Shown in pieces: positions 33,820 to 43,194 of a stretch of 64,000 nucleotides of DNA (the stretch's first letter is position 1; each line of letters starts with the position of its first letter). Source of the stretch: MFD01275-c22 sp963705885 (GTDB taxonomy: Bacteria; Actinomycetota; Actinomycetes; JACCUZ01); contig OY970120.1 in the NCBI GenBank assembly GCA_963705885.1, positions 1,054,001 to 1,118,000 of the forward strand, read 5' to 3'. Both the position numbers and the translations under genes were made by a program. A model generated the notes under the pieces. That model saw nothing but the letters and a program-made list of their open reading frames with translations, was not told the origin of the DNA and did not search any database.

Positions 33820-35935
33820 CGACGGCCCCGACGAGCCGTCCCGGTCGGAAGCGGGGCCGCTGCGGAGGCTGCTCGAGCTGCTCGTCCTGTGCTCCTTCGC
33901 GGTCGCCCAGCCGCTGCTCGACGTGACGGGACGGAGCCCGGAGACGTTCGTCTTCTACCGGGTCGGCGGGCTGCAGATCGTGCTGTTCGCGCTGCTGCTG
34001 ATCCTGGTACCGCCGCTGGTGCTCTGGCTCGTCGTGCTGGGTGTCGGGGCCCTGTCACGCCGAGCCGGGCTCATCGTGCACCTGGTCATATCCGGCGCGC
34101 TGGTCGCGCTCGTCGTGTTGCAGGCGACGAAGGCCTGGTCGGCCCTGCGCGGGCCGCTGCTGGTGGCCCTCGCGGTTCTCGTCGCGGCCGGTGCGATGTG
34201 GTTGGTCGCCCGCAGCGCGGTCGCGCGCAGCTACGTCACGTTCCTGACCCCGGCGCCGCTGGCCTTCGCGTTGCTGTTCCTCCTGGTGTCGCCGACCGGC
34301 TCCCTGGTGGGGGTCTCGGACAAGGGCTCGGCGGAGGCCTCCGTCGGCACCGGCGAGGACCGGCCGCCGGTCGTGATGATCGTGCTGGACGAGCTGCCGC
34401 TGGTCTCGCTGCTGGACTCGACCGGCCGGGTGGACGGCCGCGTCTTCCCGAACTTCGCCCGGCTGGCCTCGACCAGCACCTGGTACCGCAACGCGACCGC
34501 GGTCAGCGGCTTCACCCAGTACGCGGTGCCGGCGATGCTGACCGGGAGCTACCCGGAGCAGAAGCTGGCCCCGTCCTACGTCGACCACCCGGACAACCTC
34601 TTCTCGCTGCTCGCGCCGCACTACCGGATCCGCGCCTTCGAGACCATCACCCAGCTCTGTGACCCGTCGACCTGCGAGACCGTGGCGACGACCGGCGACG
34701 ACCGCGGCTTCGACGAGCTGCTGGGCCAGACCTGGCAGGTCGCCAAGGCGCTGGCCGCGCCGTACGACTCGACCGCGCCGGTGTCCGACCAGTTCGCCGA
34801 GGAGTCGGCGGCCGACGCCGGGGACGCTCTGCTGCCGGCGGAGCCGCCCTCCGGGCCCCGGTGGGACTCGCTGCGGGAGAACCAGCCGCGGCGGTTCCGG
34901 GCGTTCCTCGCCGGACTGCGCCCGCACGGCGAGCCGACCCTCGACTTCCTGCACCTCCTGATGCCGCACCACCCCTGGCGCTATCTGCCGTCCGGGGTGA
35001 CCTACCCGCCGCACGACCTGGGCGGGAGGAAGGGCGGCTGGGGCAGGCAGGAGTGGCCGATGACCGTGAACCGGCAGTCGCACCTCCTCCAGCTCGCCTA
35101 CACCGACCGGCTGCTCGGCGAGGTGATCGACCGACTCCAGCGCCGCGGGATGTGGGAGGAGTCGTTGGTCGTCGTGACGGCCGACCACGGCGAGTCCTTC
35201 GTCCCCGGCAGCCAGGGGCGTCGTGTCTCCGACGACGTCGAGACGCACGCCCAGATCGCCTGGGTCCCGATGTTCGTCAAGGCGCCGGGCCAGACCCGGA
35301 TGACGGTCAGCGACGCCGACTGGGAGCAGGTCGACCTGCTCCCGACGGTCGCCGACCTGCTGGACGTCGACGTCGCCGGCGAGGTCGACGGCGTCTCACG
35401 AGCGGGCACGGCGGCCGTCGACCCCACGGACAGGGTCTTCTTCAACGACCCCGGTCAGCGTCACCTGCTCGCCGACGAGGCCTTCGAGCTGGTCCTGGAG
35501 GGCGTGACGGACACGCTGGTCCGCGGCGCCGTCGGGCAGGACGGGCTCTACACGCTGCCGAGCTACCCGCGCTGGGTGGGGATGCGGCTGGTCGATGTCG
35601 ACGCGGCAGGCGTCGTCGAGAGCGAGGAGCCGAGCGGCATGACGGCGTCGCTGTCCGAGGACCTCGACGTGGACACGATCGACCCGGCCTCCGGAGAGGT
35701 GCCGGCCCTGCTGACGGGAACGCTCGAGAACGCCCGACGGCGCAGCTCGGTCGCGGTCGTCCTGAACGGCTACGTCGTCGCCCTCTCCCCGATCTTCCGC
35801 GCCGAGCGCACGCCGTCCTTCGCCGCCATCGTGCCGGACGGCGCCTTCCAGCGCGGGGGCAACGAGCTGGCGCTCTACGAGCTCGTCCCCGGCAAGCAGC
35901 CGGTGCTGCGGCGCATCACCCTCGTGCAGGAGTGA
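33812..35935 (+). CDS. Membrane-anchored sulfatase-fold hydrolase or transferase
   Basis: A 707-residue protein. The first 170 residues hold about five membrane helices (LLELLVLCSFAVAQPLLDV, IVLFALLLILVPPLVLWLVV, LIVHLVISGALVALVVLQA). The external domain has the alkaline-phosphatase/sulfatase fold: VVMIVLDELPLVSLLD gives the first metal aspartate; MLTGSYPEQKLAPSY lies in the active-site area; HLLMPHHPWRYL and VVVTADHGESFVPG supply later metal ligands. There is no C/S-x-P-x-R sulfatase formylglycine motif in the expected place, so a phosphoglycerol transferase or similar role (LtaS/EptA type) is as likely as a sulfatase. It is coupled to the methyltransferase gene and converges with recD. Confidence 0.82.
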   Translation: MADDGPDEPSRSEAGPLRRLLELLVLCSFAVAQPLLDVTGRSPETFVFYRVGGLQIVLFALLLILVPPLVLWLVVLGVGALSRRAGLIVHLVISGALVALVVLQATKAWSALRGPLLVALAVLVAAGAMWLVARSAVARSYVTFLTPAPLAFALLFLLVSPTGSLVGVSDKGSAEASVGTGEDRPPVVMIVLDELPLVSLLDSTGRVDGRVFPNFARLASTSTWYRNATAVSGFTQYAVPAMLTGSYPEQKLAPSYVDHPDNLFSLLAPHYRIRAFETITQLCDPSTCETVATTGDDRGFDELLGQTWQVAKALAAPYDSTAPVSDQFAEESAADAGDALLPAEPPSGPRWDSLRENQPRRFRAFLAGLRPHGEPTLDFLHLLMPHHPWRYLPSGVTYPPHDLGGRKGGWGRQEWPMTVNRQSHLLQLAYTDRLLGEVIDRLQRRGMWEESLVVVTADHGESFVPGSQGRRVSDDVETHAQIAWVPMFVKAPGQTRMTVSDADWEQVDLLPTVADLLDVDVAGEVDGVSRAGTAAVDPTDRVFFNDPGQRHLLADEAFELVLEGVTDTLVRGAVGQDGLYTLPSYPRWVGMRLVDVDAAGVVESEEPSGMTASLSEDLDVDTIDPASGEVPALLTGTLENARRRSSVAVVLNGYVVALSPIFRAERTPSFAAIVPDGAFQRGGNELALYELVPGKQPVLRRITLVQE

Positions 35936-35939
35936 CGGG

Positions 35940-37748
35940 TCAGGACAGCCGATCGGTCAGCCGCTCGCGGAGCCCGGTGGCGCGGGCGGCGGGCCGACCG
36001 ACCGCCTCGACGAGCGCCTCGGCCGACCCGACGACGCGGACGTACGTCGTCGCGCGGGTCACGGCCGTGTACAGCGTCTCCCGCGTGCCGAGCGGGGAGC
36101 CCGCGGGTGGCAGCAGGACGGTCACGCGCTCGAACTGGCTGCCCTGGCTGCGGTGCACAGTCATCGCGTGCAGTGGCCGCACCGCGCCGAGCCGCACGAG
36201 CGGCACGACGACCGGCGAGCCGCCGCGGCCGAACGCGGCGACCAGCCCGCCGTGCCCGTCGGCGACGACGACACCCGTGTCGCCGTTGTAGAGCCCGATG
36301 TCGTAGTCGTTGGCGGTGACGAGCAGCGGCTCCCCGGCGTACCTCCCGTCGGCGCGCGGCAGCACCGGCCGCTCGTCGGCGACCCACCGGGCGGCGAGCG
36401 CGCTCCAGTGCGCCACCCCGCGCGGCCCGCGGCGGTGGGCGCACAGCAGCCGGTGCCGGTCGAGCGACGCGAGCGCGCCGACGGCGTCACCCGACTCCGC
36501 CGCATCGAGCAGCGCGACGCCGCTCGCCACGACGTCGGCCCGTACGCCCTCGAGCCCGGCCGGGGACAGGTGGGCGTCGTCGGCGACCTCGACGATCTCG
36601 ACCTCCGGCGTGGAGCCCGAGCGCAGGACCTCGAGCGCGTCGTCGCCGCGCCCGTCCTGGACGGCGGTTGCCAGCAGCGCGATGCCGCTGGTCGACGGGA
36701 AGCGCCGGTTGGTCGCGAGCGTCGCGACCTCCACCTGCGACGGTGCGCCCGCCAGGTCGCCGAGGACCGCGCCGGCCTCGACCGACGCCAGCTGGTCGGG
36801 GTCGCCGACGAGCACCAGCCGGGTCGACGGACGCAGCGCCTCGAGCAGCCGCGCCATCATCGTCAGCGACACCATCGACGCCTCGTCGACCACGACGACC
36901 TCGACCGGCAGCCGGTTGGTGCGGTCGTGGCGGAACCGGCTGCGGGCCTCGGGCCGCCAGCCGAGCAGCCGGTGCAGCGTCGTCGCCGCCAGCTCGCCGA
37001 GCCGATCCTGGTCCTCGGGCGGCAGTGACGCGCTCGACGACCGCACCGCCTCCTCCAGCCGCGCCGCCGCCTTGCCGGTCGGCGCGGCCAGCGCGACCCG
37101 CCACTCGGGGTGCTGCTCGCGCAGCAGCGCCAGCAGCCGGCTCACCGTCGTGGTCTTGCCTGTCCCCGGCCCGCCCGCCAGGACGCTGACCCGGGACAGT
37201 GCGCAGCGTCGGGCGGCCGAGCGCTGGTCGTCGTCGGACTCGGCGGGGAACAGGCGCTCCAGCCCCGCGGCCAGGACCGCCTCGTCGAGGTCGTCTGGCG
37301 GGGTCGCGCACCTCTCGCGCAGCTCGTCGGCGACCTGCTCCTCCTGGTCCCAGTACCTCGCCAGCCAGACCCGCGAGCCGGACATGCGCAGCGGGCCGCG
37401 GACGTCGTGGGCGCCGACCAGCGGGCTCGCCGCGACCCGGGGAAGCCAGCCCGTCGGCCAGTCGAGGGCGACGTCCGCCACGAGCGTCTCGTCGCTGTCG
37501 ACGTCGGGGCTCGTCGTCTCCTGCGCTGTCGAGAGGTCGAGCACCACCGAGCCGTGCCGGGTCGACCGCACCACCAGCGCCGCCGCGAGCAGCACCGCGT
37601 CGTCGGTCTCGCCGCCGATCGTGCCGAGCCGTCGCGCGACGTGCACGTCGGCGGCCGAGAGGATGCCCGCCCGGTTGAACGCCGCGAGCAGCCCGTCGGC
37701 CCGCAGGGCCAGCGACGCGTCGGACGACGTCGGGGTGCTCGCCGTCAT
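35940..37748 (-). CDS. recD: Exodeoxyribonuclease V alpha subunit
   Basis: A 602-residue 5'-3' helicase of the RecBCD complex that processes double-strand ends. Walker A is LAGGPGTGKTTTVSRLLALL; further helicase motifs are ALAAPTGKAAARLEEAV (Ia), VVVDEASMVSLTMMARLLEA (II), LVGDPDQLASVEAGAVLGDL (III), TNRRFPSTSGI (IV) and the UvrD_C_2-type end AMTVHRSQGSQFERVTVLLP. The start codon overlaps the recB stop by 4 bp. Length is normal. Confidence 0.95.
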   Translation of the reverse strand: MTASTPTSSDASLALRADGLLAAFNRAGILSAADVHVARRLGTIGGETDDAVLLAAALVVRSTRHGSVVLDLSTAQETTSPDVDSDETLVADVALDWPTGWLPRVAASPLVGAHDVRGPLRMSGSRVWLARYWDQEEQVADELRERCATPPDDLDEAVLAAGLERLFPAESDDDQRSAARRCALSRVSVLAGGPGTGKTTTVSRLLALLREQHPEWRVALAAPTGKAAARLEEAVRSSSASLPPEDQDRLGELAATTLHRLLGWRPEARSRFRHDRTNRLPVEVVVVDEASMVSLTMMARLLEALRPSTRLVLVGDPDQLASVEAGAVLGDLAGAPSQVEVATLATNRRFPSTSGIALLATAVQDGRGDDALEVLRSGSTPEVEIVEVADDAHLSPAGLEGVRADVVASGVALLDAAESGDAVGALASLDRHRLLCAHRRGPRGVAHWSALAARWVADERPVLPRADGRYAGEPLLVTANDYDIGLYNGDTGVVVADGHGGLVAAFGRGGSPVVVPLVRLGAVRPLHAMTVHRSQGSQFERVTVLLPPAGSPLGTRETLYTAVTRATTYVRVVGSAEALVEAVGRPAARATGLRERLTDRLS

Positions 37749-40700
37749 GGCCGCCCGGCCAGCAGGTCGGACAGGCCGGTGACCAGCCCGGTCGGCGGCC
37801 GCCACGCGAACACGCCCGGCGCCGCGCCGGACGCGTCCAGCACGCCGGGCCCGGACATGCCACGCAGGAACAGGTAGAGCACGCCGCCGAGGTGCACGTC
37901 CGGGTCGTAGCCCGGCTGCCGCCAGCGCAGGTAGCGGTGCAGCGCCACGGCGTAGAACGACGCCTGCAGCGGGTAGTGCGCCTCGACCATCGCGGTCTCC
38001 ATCGCCTCCGCCCGGTAGTGCCAGGCGGTCAGCGGCTCGTCGCGCCCGCCGAGCCGGTTGGTCTTGTAGTCGACCACGAGGTAGCGCGGCGGTGACCCGA
38101 CCCGCAGCACCGCGTCGATGCTGCCGGTGAGGTAGCCGCGCAGCGGCACGTCGGGCAGCTCGGCCAGCGCGTCGGCGTACGACGACAGCAGCCCGGTCGG
38201 CACGTGCTCGCGCCACAGCGGCACGAGGTCGCGGAGCACCACGTCTGCCGGGGCGGCCGGCGGCTCGTCGCCACCGGCGAGTGGCAGCTCGAAGTCCATC
38301 TCGGGCAGGCGGTCCGGGGCGCGGACGTCCCGCAGCGCCGCACCGGCCGCGAGCTCGCCGAGCGGGGTGGCCAGCGCGGCCAGCAGCCCGGTGGTCAGCT
38401 CCTGGGCGTCGTGGTCCGGCGCGAAGCGCGCGACCTGGGCGGCCACCGCCTCACCGACAGCCGTCTGGTCGGCCGGGTCGGTGAGCTGCTCGAGCACCGT
38501 GTGCACCAGCGTGCCGAAGGCCGCGCCGCCGGGCAGCACGTCCCAGGCCGACGGGACATCGCGCAGGGCGTCGGCGCCGGTGGCCGCCGCCGCCGGCACC
38601 TCCTCGAGGTCGGTCTCGTCGTCCTTCTGCGCGACCTCGGGCTCGCTGCCCAGCCGCTGCTCGTGCGCCGCCGAGGTCAGCGCGCTGTAGGACGTGCGCC
38701 GCCAGCCGGTGTCCAGCACGCGGCCGAACGTCGCGAGCTGCAGCGCCGGCGCGGGTGACGCGGCCGGTGACCACACCTCCGGCGGTCGCTGCCGCACCAC
38801 GTCGACGTCGAGCCCGCCGCGGCTTCGCGTGGCCCTGGCCTGGAACCTCAGCAGCGCGGTGGCGTCGTCGGGCACCGGCATGGACAGCGGGGCGACCGTC
38901 GCCGGGTCGTCGTGCATCAGCAGCCGGTGCAGCGGCGAGGTGGGTGTGTTGTAGGACGGTGCCCACCACAGCAGCAGGTGCGACTGGGCGCGGGTCATGG
39001 CGACGTAGGTCAGGCGCAGCTCGTCGTCGGTCTCCTCCTGCTGGTGCGCCTTCACGTGCGCGGACCAGTCGGGGCTGTTGGGGCCGCCGACGTCGCGCAC
39101 CCGGTGCCCGCGATCGTCGTGGAAGACGGCGGTCGGCGGGGCGTCCCGCTTCCAGTTGTCCCAGGCGAAGGGCACCATCACGACCGGGAACTCCAGGCCC
39201 TTGCTGGTGTGCACGGTGATGACCTGCACCGCGGCCGCGTCGGTCTCCAGCCGGCGGCTTCGCTCCTGACCGCCCTCGCGCGCCGCCTCCTCGCGGCGGC
39301 GGCGCAGCCAGACCAGCAGCGCGGTCAGGCCGAGCTGTCCCTCCAGCGTCGCCTCGTGCAGCACCTGAGCGATGTGGCGCAGGTCGGTGAGCAGCCGCTC
39401 GCCGCCGACCAGGCCGAGGATGCGCGGCTGCAGCGCCTGGTCGAGCGAGAGCGCCTCGAACATCGCCGCGACGCCGCGCTCGGTGAGCACCGTGCCCCAC
39501 ACCCGCAGCTTCAGCGCGAGGTCGTCGGCCACGTCGTCACCGGCCGCGTCCAGCCCGGCGGCGTCGAGCCCGACGAAGCAGGTCAGCGCGGCCCGGCGTA
39601 CGCGCGTGGGGCGGTGCGGCTGCTCGAGCGCCTCCAGGAGCCGTTGCCACTCTGCGGCGGCGGGTGTCGCGAAGACCGACGTCCGGCCGGTGAGCACGAC
39701 GGGCACGCCCGCCTCCTGCAGCGTGGCCTGCACCAGCTGGGCCTGGCTGTTCTGGCGCACCAGCACCGCGATGTCGCGGGGCTCGACCGGCCGCTCGGCG
39801 CCGCCGTCGCGCGGCCGCAACGTCGTGCCGTCGGACAGCAGCGCCACCACGCGGTCGGCCAGGTCGCGGGCGACGGCCTCGCGGGCCGGCCCGGTCGACA
39901 GCGTGCCGCTCTTGGTGACGGGCAGGCCGTCGCGGCGCAGCACGCGCAGCAGCAGCGGCACCGGCGCCGACACCATCGGCCCGGTGTGCGCGGCCTCGAC
40001 CGGCAGCACGCGGATCCGCTCGTCGCCGAGCGCGGCGTCGTGGAAGACGGCGGCCATCCCGTCGAGCAGCGCCGCGTCGCTGCGGTGGTTGGTCGGCAGG
40101 GTGCGCACGACCGACGCGGCCGCCCGCGCCTCGAGGTAGGCGTGCACGTCGGCGCCGCGGAAGCCGTAGATCGCCTGCTTGGGGTCGCCGATGAGCACGA
40201 GGGTGCGGAAGCCGTGGAACGCCTCGCGCAGGATCGTCCACTGCACCGGGTCGGTGTCCTGGAACTCGTCGACCAGCACGACGCGGTAGCGCGCGCGCAG
40301 CCGCTCCCGCGCGACCGGACCCGTCTCGGCCTCGGTGAGCGTCGTCGCGAGCCGGGTCAGCATGTCGTCGTAGTCGATGAGCTGCTGGCGCCGCTTGCGC
40401 CGGTCGACCTCGGCGCGCACGGCGGCGGCGATGCGGGCGCGCAGGCCGGGCTTGCCCTCGGCGCCCAGGTCGGGCAGCAGGTCGGTGGCGGGGTCCGTCG
40501 CGGCCGCCAGCGCGAGGGCGTGGAAGTCGGCGCGCGTCATGTCGGCCGGCGGCGACCCCGCGACGCCCCACTTGCGCAGGTAGAGGTCGTCGGCGACCTC
40601 CGCGACGAGGTCGCCGATGTTCTCGACGAGGGTGGCGCCGGTGTCGTGGTCACCGGCGGTGCCGAGCGCGAGCAGCACCTGCTGGCAGAAGCCGTGCGTC

Positions 40701-41095
40701 GTGGTGACCGTGGCGGCGTCGAAGACCGTGAGTGCCTCCTCGATGCGGCGCCGTCGTGTGTCGAGTGTGGCCGCGTCGGTGTCGGCGAGGTGGGCGAGCA
40801 CGTGGTCGTACGCCGGGATGCGCGCCGGGTCGGCCAGCCCGTCGCGGGCGGTGACCAGCCGCTCCCGCACGCGCTCGCGCAGCTCGCGGGTCGACTCGCG
40901 GCTGAAGCTGACGACGAGCAGCTCCTCCATCGCGGCGACGCCCTCGGCGACGTAGCGCGCGACGAGGTTGGCGATGGTGAACGTCTTGCCGGTGCCGGCG
41001 CTGGCCTCCAGCACCGTGGTGCCATCGGGCAGCGGGCCGAGCAGGTCGAACGCCTCGGGCGGCGCCGGCACTCCCGCCGTCAACGCGGCCGTCAC
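37745..41095 (-). CDS. recB: Exodeoxyribonuclease V beta subunit
   Basis: A 1116-residue subunit with 3'-5' helicase and nuclease. Walker A is LEASAGTGKTFTIANLVARY near residue 35; RVVLVDEFQDTDPVQW is motif II, TLVLIGDPKQAIYGFRGADV motif III, VITVHTSKGLEFPVVMVPFA motif V, and TYVAMTRAQSHLLLWW motif VI. The C-terminal nuclease retains DAVLRVG and YLVVDYKTNRLGG (D-x-K core). The GTG start lies just before FDLLGPLPDGTTVLEAS, the typical N-terminus. recC is not directly upstream; 41096-41389 must hold a separate promoter. Confidence 0.95.
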   Translation of the reverse strand: MTAALTAGVPAPPEAFDLLGPLPDGTTVLEASAGTGKTFTIANLVARYVAEGVAAMEELLVVSFSRESTRELRERVRERLVTARDGLADPARIPAYDHVLAHLADTDAATLDTRRRRIEEALTVFDAATVTTTHGFCQQVLLALGTAGDHDTGATLVENIGDLVAEVADDLYLRKWGVAGSPPADMTRADFHALALAAATDPATDLLPDLGAEGKPGLRARIAAAVRAEVDRRKRRQQLIDYDDMLTRLATTLTEAETGPVARERLRARYRVVLVDEFQDTDPVQWTILREAFHGFRTLVLIGDPKQAIYGFRGADVHAYLEARAAASVVRTLPTNHRSDAALLDGMAAVFHDAALGDERIRVLPVEAAHTGPMVSAPVPLLLRVLRRDGLPVTKSGTLSTGPAREAVARDLADRVVALLSDGTTLRPRDGGAERPVEPRDIAVLVRQNSQAQLVQATLQEAGVPVVLTGRTSVFATPAAAEWQRLLEALEQPHRPTRVRRAALTCFVGLDAAGLDAAGDDVADDLALKLRVWGTVLTERGVAAMFEALSLDQALQPRILGLVGGERLLTDLRHIAQVLHEATLEGQLGLTALLVWLRRRREEAAREGGQERSRRLETDAAAVQVITVHTSKGLEFPVVMVPFAWDNWKRDAPPTAVFHDDRGHRVRDVGGPNSPDWSAHVKAHQQEETDDELRLTYVAMTRAQSHLLLWWAPSYNTPTSPLHRLLMHDDPATVAPLSMPVPDDATALLRFQARATRSRGGLDVDVVRQRPPEVWSPAASPAPALQLATFGRVLDTGWRRTSYSALTSAAHEQRLGSEPEVAQKDDETDLEEVPAAAATGADALRDVPSAWDVLPGGAAFGTLVHTVLEQLTDPADQTAVGEAVAAQVARFAPDHDAQELTTGLLAALATPLGELAAGAALRDVRAPDRLPEMDFELPLAGGDEPPAAPADVVLRDLVPLWREHVPTGLLSSYADALAELPDVPLRGYLTGSIDAVLRVGSPPRYLVVDYKTNRLGGRDEPLTAWHYRAEAMETAMVEAHYPLQASFYAVALHRYLRWRQPGYDPDVHLGGVLYLFLRGMSGPGVLDASGAAPGVFAWRPPTGLVTGLSDLLAGRP

Positions 41096-41354
41096 GTCCC
41101 GGCCCCCGGGCGCGGCGGCAGCTCCCCGCCGCGTACTGCGCTGCCGTCACTGTTGTCGGCAGGGCAGCAGGGGACGCCGGTCATGCCCGGATCGCCTGGT
41201 CCCCCGCGGCACAGGTGGCCAGGGATGCCTGGTGAGTGACCGGCACGATCGAACGACGTCCTTCCCGCGGGGTGGCTCCGAGCACGCTACTGCGCCAGCC
41301 GAACCCCGGTCCGGCGAGCCCGAACGAGAAGCGAGCAGGTCTCCGAACTGCCTC

Positions 41355-41383
41355 TTGACATCCTAATGCCGTTAGGACACCCT
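41355..41383 (+). promoter_or_regulatory. TetR gene promoter with embedded operator
   Basis: TTGACA (41355-41360) is a perfect -35 box. At 17 bp downstream is CACCCT (41378-41383), 6 nt before ATG 41390. Exactly within the spacer lies the inverted repeat TCCTAA-tgccg-TTAGGA (41361-41377). An operator in this position would block RNA polymerase, fitting autorepression by the TetR product. The -10 match is weak. Confidence 0.6.
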
Positions 41384-41389
41384 CAGGTC

Positions 41390-42100
41390 ATGAGTGCGGA
41401 GCCTGTCGTCCCCGACCGTCGCCAGCGGCGGCGGCAGGAGACCATGGAGGAGGTCCTCGACCACGCGGCCGCGATCATGGCCGAGGAGGGCGTCGCCGGG
41501 TTGTCCGTCGGCGAGGTCGCCCGCCGGATGGGCATCCGCCCACCGTCGCTCTACGGCTACTTCCCGTCCAAGAACGCGCTCTACGACGCCCTGTTCGAGC
41601 GCGGCGCTCGGACGATCCTCGACCGCTTCCGTGCCGAGGCGGAGTCCCTCGACGTCTCGGGGCGCTCCCTTGCCGAGGTCTTGCTGCAGTCGGCGGAGTC
41701 CTTCGTCGGCTGGTCGATCGAGAACCCGGCCTACACCCAGCTGCTGTTCTGGCGGCCGGTGCCCGGCTTCGCCCCGTCGGCCGAGGCGTACGCGCCGGCG
41801 GTCGAGCTGGTGGAGCTGAGCCGCACCTGGTTCGCCGGCCTGCAGCAGCTGGGGCTGATCCGCCCCGACGCCGAGGTCGACCACGTCATCCGCGACTGGA
41901 CGGTGCTCACCGCGGGAGTGGTCAGCCAGCAGATGTCCAACGCGCCCGGAGAGCCCCTGGCGACCGGCCGGTTCACCGCTGCCCTGCCTGACCTCGTCGC
42001 CATGTTCGCCCGCCACTACGGCACCGACATCGACACCGACACCACCACGCCCACATCCACGCCTCGCCCGAAGGAGGCACGCCGTGCCCGCAACCGTTGA
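41390..42100 (+). CDS. TetR-family transcription regulator
   Basis: A 236-residue repressor. The N-terminal helix-turn-helix is AAAIMAEEGVAGLSVGEVAR, then RMGIRPPSLYGYFPSKNALY. The ligand domain (TetR_C-type) has AESFVGWSIENPAYTQLLFW. The tail is Thr/Asp-rich and low complexity. An operator-like inverted repeat lies inside its own promoter. It overlaps the truncated MBL gene by 17 bp, so that gene was probably its target or operon partner. Confidence 0.9.
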   Translation: MSAEPVVPDRRQRRRQETMEEVLDHAAAIMAEEGVAGLSVGEVARRMGIRPPSLYGYFPSKNALYDALFERGARTILDRFRAEAESLDVSGRSLAEVLLQSAESFVGWSIENPAYTQLLFWRPVPGFAPSAEAYAPAVELVELSRTWFAGLQQLGLIRPDAEVDHVIRDWTVLTAGVVSQQMSNAPGEPLATGRFTAALPDLVAMFARHYGTDIDTDTTTPTSTPRPKEARRARNR

Positions 42101-42395
42101 CCAGATCGCCGACCGGATCTACCGGATCTCGACGTTCGTCCCCGACCTCGGGCCCACCGGCTTCACGTTCAACCAGTTCCTCGTCGACGCCGAGGAGCCG
42201 CTTCTGTACCACACCGGGATGCGCCAGCTGTTCCCCGACGTGCGCGCTGCGATCGAGCGGGTCATGCCCGTCGAGCGGCTGCGCTGGATCGCGTTCGCGC
42301 ACCTGGAGGCCGACGAGTGCGGCGCGGTGGACGAGTTCCTCGAGGTCGCCCCGCACGCGCAGGTCGCCCACGGCGCGCTCGGCGTGACGTCGTGA
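42084..42395 (+). CDS. Truncated MBL-fold protein (flavodiiron/ODP type), N-terminal part
   Basis: A 103-residue remnant of a family normally about 250 residues or longer. The start IADRIYRISTFVPDLGPTGF, NQFLVDAEEPLLYHTGMRQL and the metal motif FAHLEADECGAVDEF (HxExDE form, as in oxygen-sensing/flavodiiron MBL domains) are intact. The coding then stops after AHGALGVTS, where the second half with the remaining metal ligands should begin. The stop codon overlaps the GTG of the next gene. AAGGAGG lies 6 nt before GTG 42084, so it is still well translated. Deletion at the junction is the likely cause; a working enzyme is unlikely. Confidence 0.75.
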   Translation: MPATVDQIADRIYRISTFVPDLGPTGFTFNQFLVDAEEPLLYHTGMRQLFPDVRAAIERVMPVERLRWIAFAHLEADECGAVDEFLEVAPHAQVAHGALGVTS

Positions 42396-43174
42396 CGACG
42401 TCTGCCGTGGTCACCGCATCCTCGCCGCGCAGGCCGGCACTGCCGCGCGACGTCGCGATGCGGCTCGCCGCACACGAGTACGAGATGTTCGTCGCCCAGC
42501 TCCGCGAGCTGTCACCCGAGGACTGGTCCCGGCCGACGACATGTCCCGAGTGGGACGTGCACGCCATGGCCTGCCACGTCCTCGGCATGGCGGAGTTCGC
42601 CGCGTCCGTGCCCGAGCAGATCCGGCAGTCGCGCGCGGCCAGCAAGGCCGGCGGGCTGTTCATCGACGCGCTCACGGCACTGCAGGTGGACAAGCACATC
42701 ACCCGTACGCCGGCCGACGTGGTCGCGCGACTGACCGTGGTGGGTCCGCGGGCCGCGGCCGGACGGCGTCGTACCCCGTCGCTGGTGCGGCGGATCAGGA
42801 TGGCGGACCAGCCGGTCGAGGAGACGGGCACACAGACGGAGAAGTGGACACTCGGCTACATGACCGATGTGATCCTCACCCGGGACACCTGGATGCACCG
42901 CAGCGACATCGCGGTCGCGACCGGCCGGGAGATGACGCTCACGGCCGATCACGACGGCGTCCTGGTCGCCGACGTCGCGGCGGAGTGGGCGGGGCGGCAC
43001 GGGCAGCCGTGCACCCTCACCCTGACCGGGCCGGCCGGCGGCTCCTGGACGTTCCGGGGCAGCGCGCCTGCCGCCGACCCCCCGGTGCTCGAACTGGACG
43101 CGGTGGAGTTCTGCCGCATCCTGTCCGGACGCGGCAGCGGTCTCGGACTGCTCGCGACCCGCGTCCCGTTCTGA
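42392..43174 (+). CDS. Maleylpyruvate isomerase / DinB-like mycothiol-dependent family protein
   Basis: A 260-residue protein. The N-terminal DinB-fold domain has LSPEDWSRPTTCPEWDVHAM, then ACHVLGMAEFAA: the cysteine-Pro-x-Trp-x-Val and His pattern is the TIGR03083 signature, and a later MTDVILTRDTWMHRSDIAVA gives the second metal-binding histidine. Such proteins transfer or act on mycothiol adducts. The C-terminal 90 residues (AEWAGRHGQPCTLTLTGPAG) are the matching SCP2-like MDMPI_C domain. The GTG at 42392 overlaps the stop codon of the truncated MBL gene. Confidence 0.8.
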   Translation: MTTSAVVTASSPRRPALPRDVAMRLAAHEYEMFVAQLRELSPEDWSRPTTCPEWDVHAMACHVLGMAEFAASVPEQIRQSRAASKAGGLFIDALTALQVDKHITRTPADVVARLTVVGPRAAAGRRRTPSLVRRIRMADQPVEETGTQTEKWTLGYMTDVILTRDTWMHRSDIAVATGREMTLTADHDGVLVADVAAEWAGRHGQPCTLTLTGPAGGSWTFRGSAPAADPPVLELDAVEFCRILSGRGSGLGLLATRVPF

Positions 43175-43194
43175 CCCGGTGTGTGCGTCGACGC

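Noticed and set aside
38912..41239. 775-codon plus-strand frame opposite recB
   Set aside because: Composition typical of GC-rich antisense frames; RecB helicase motifs are on the other strand.
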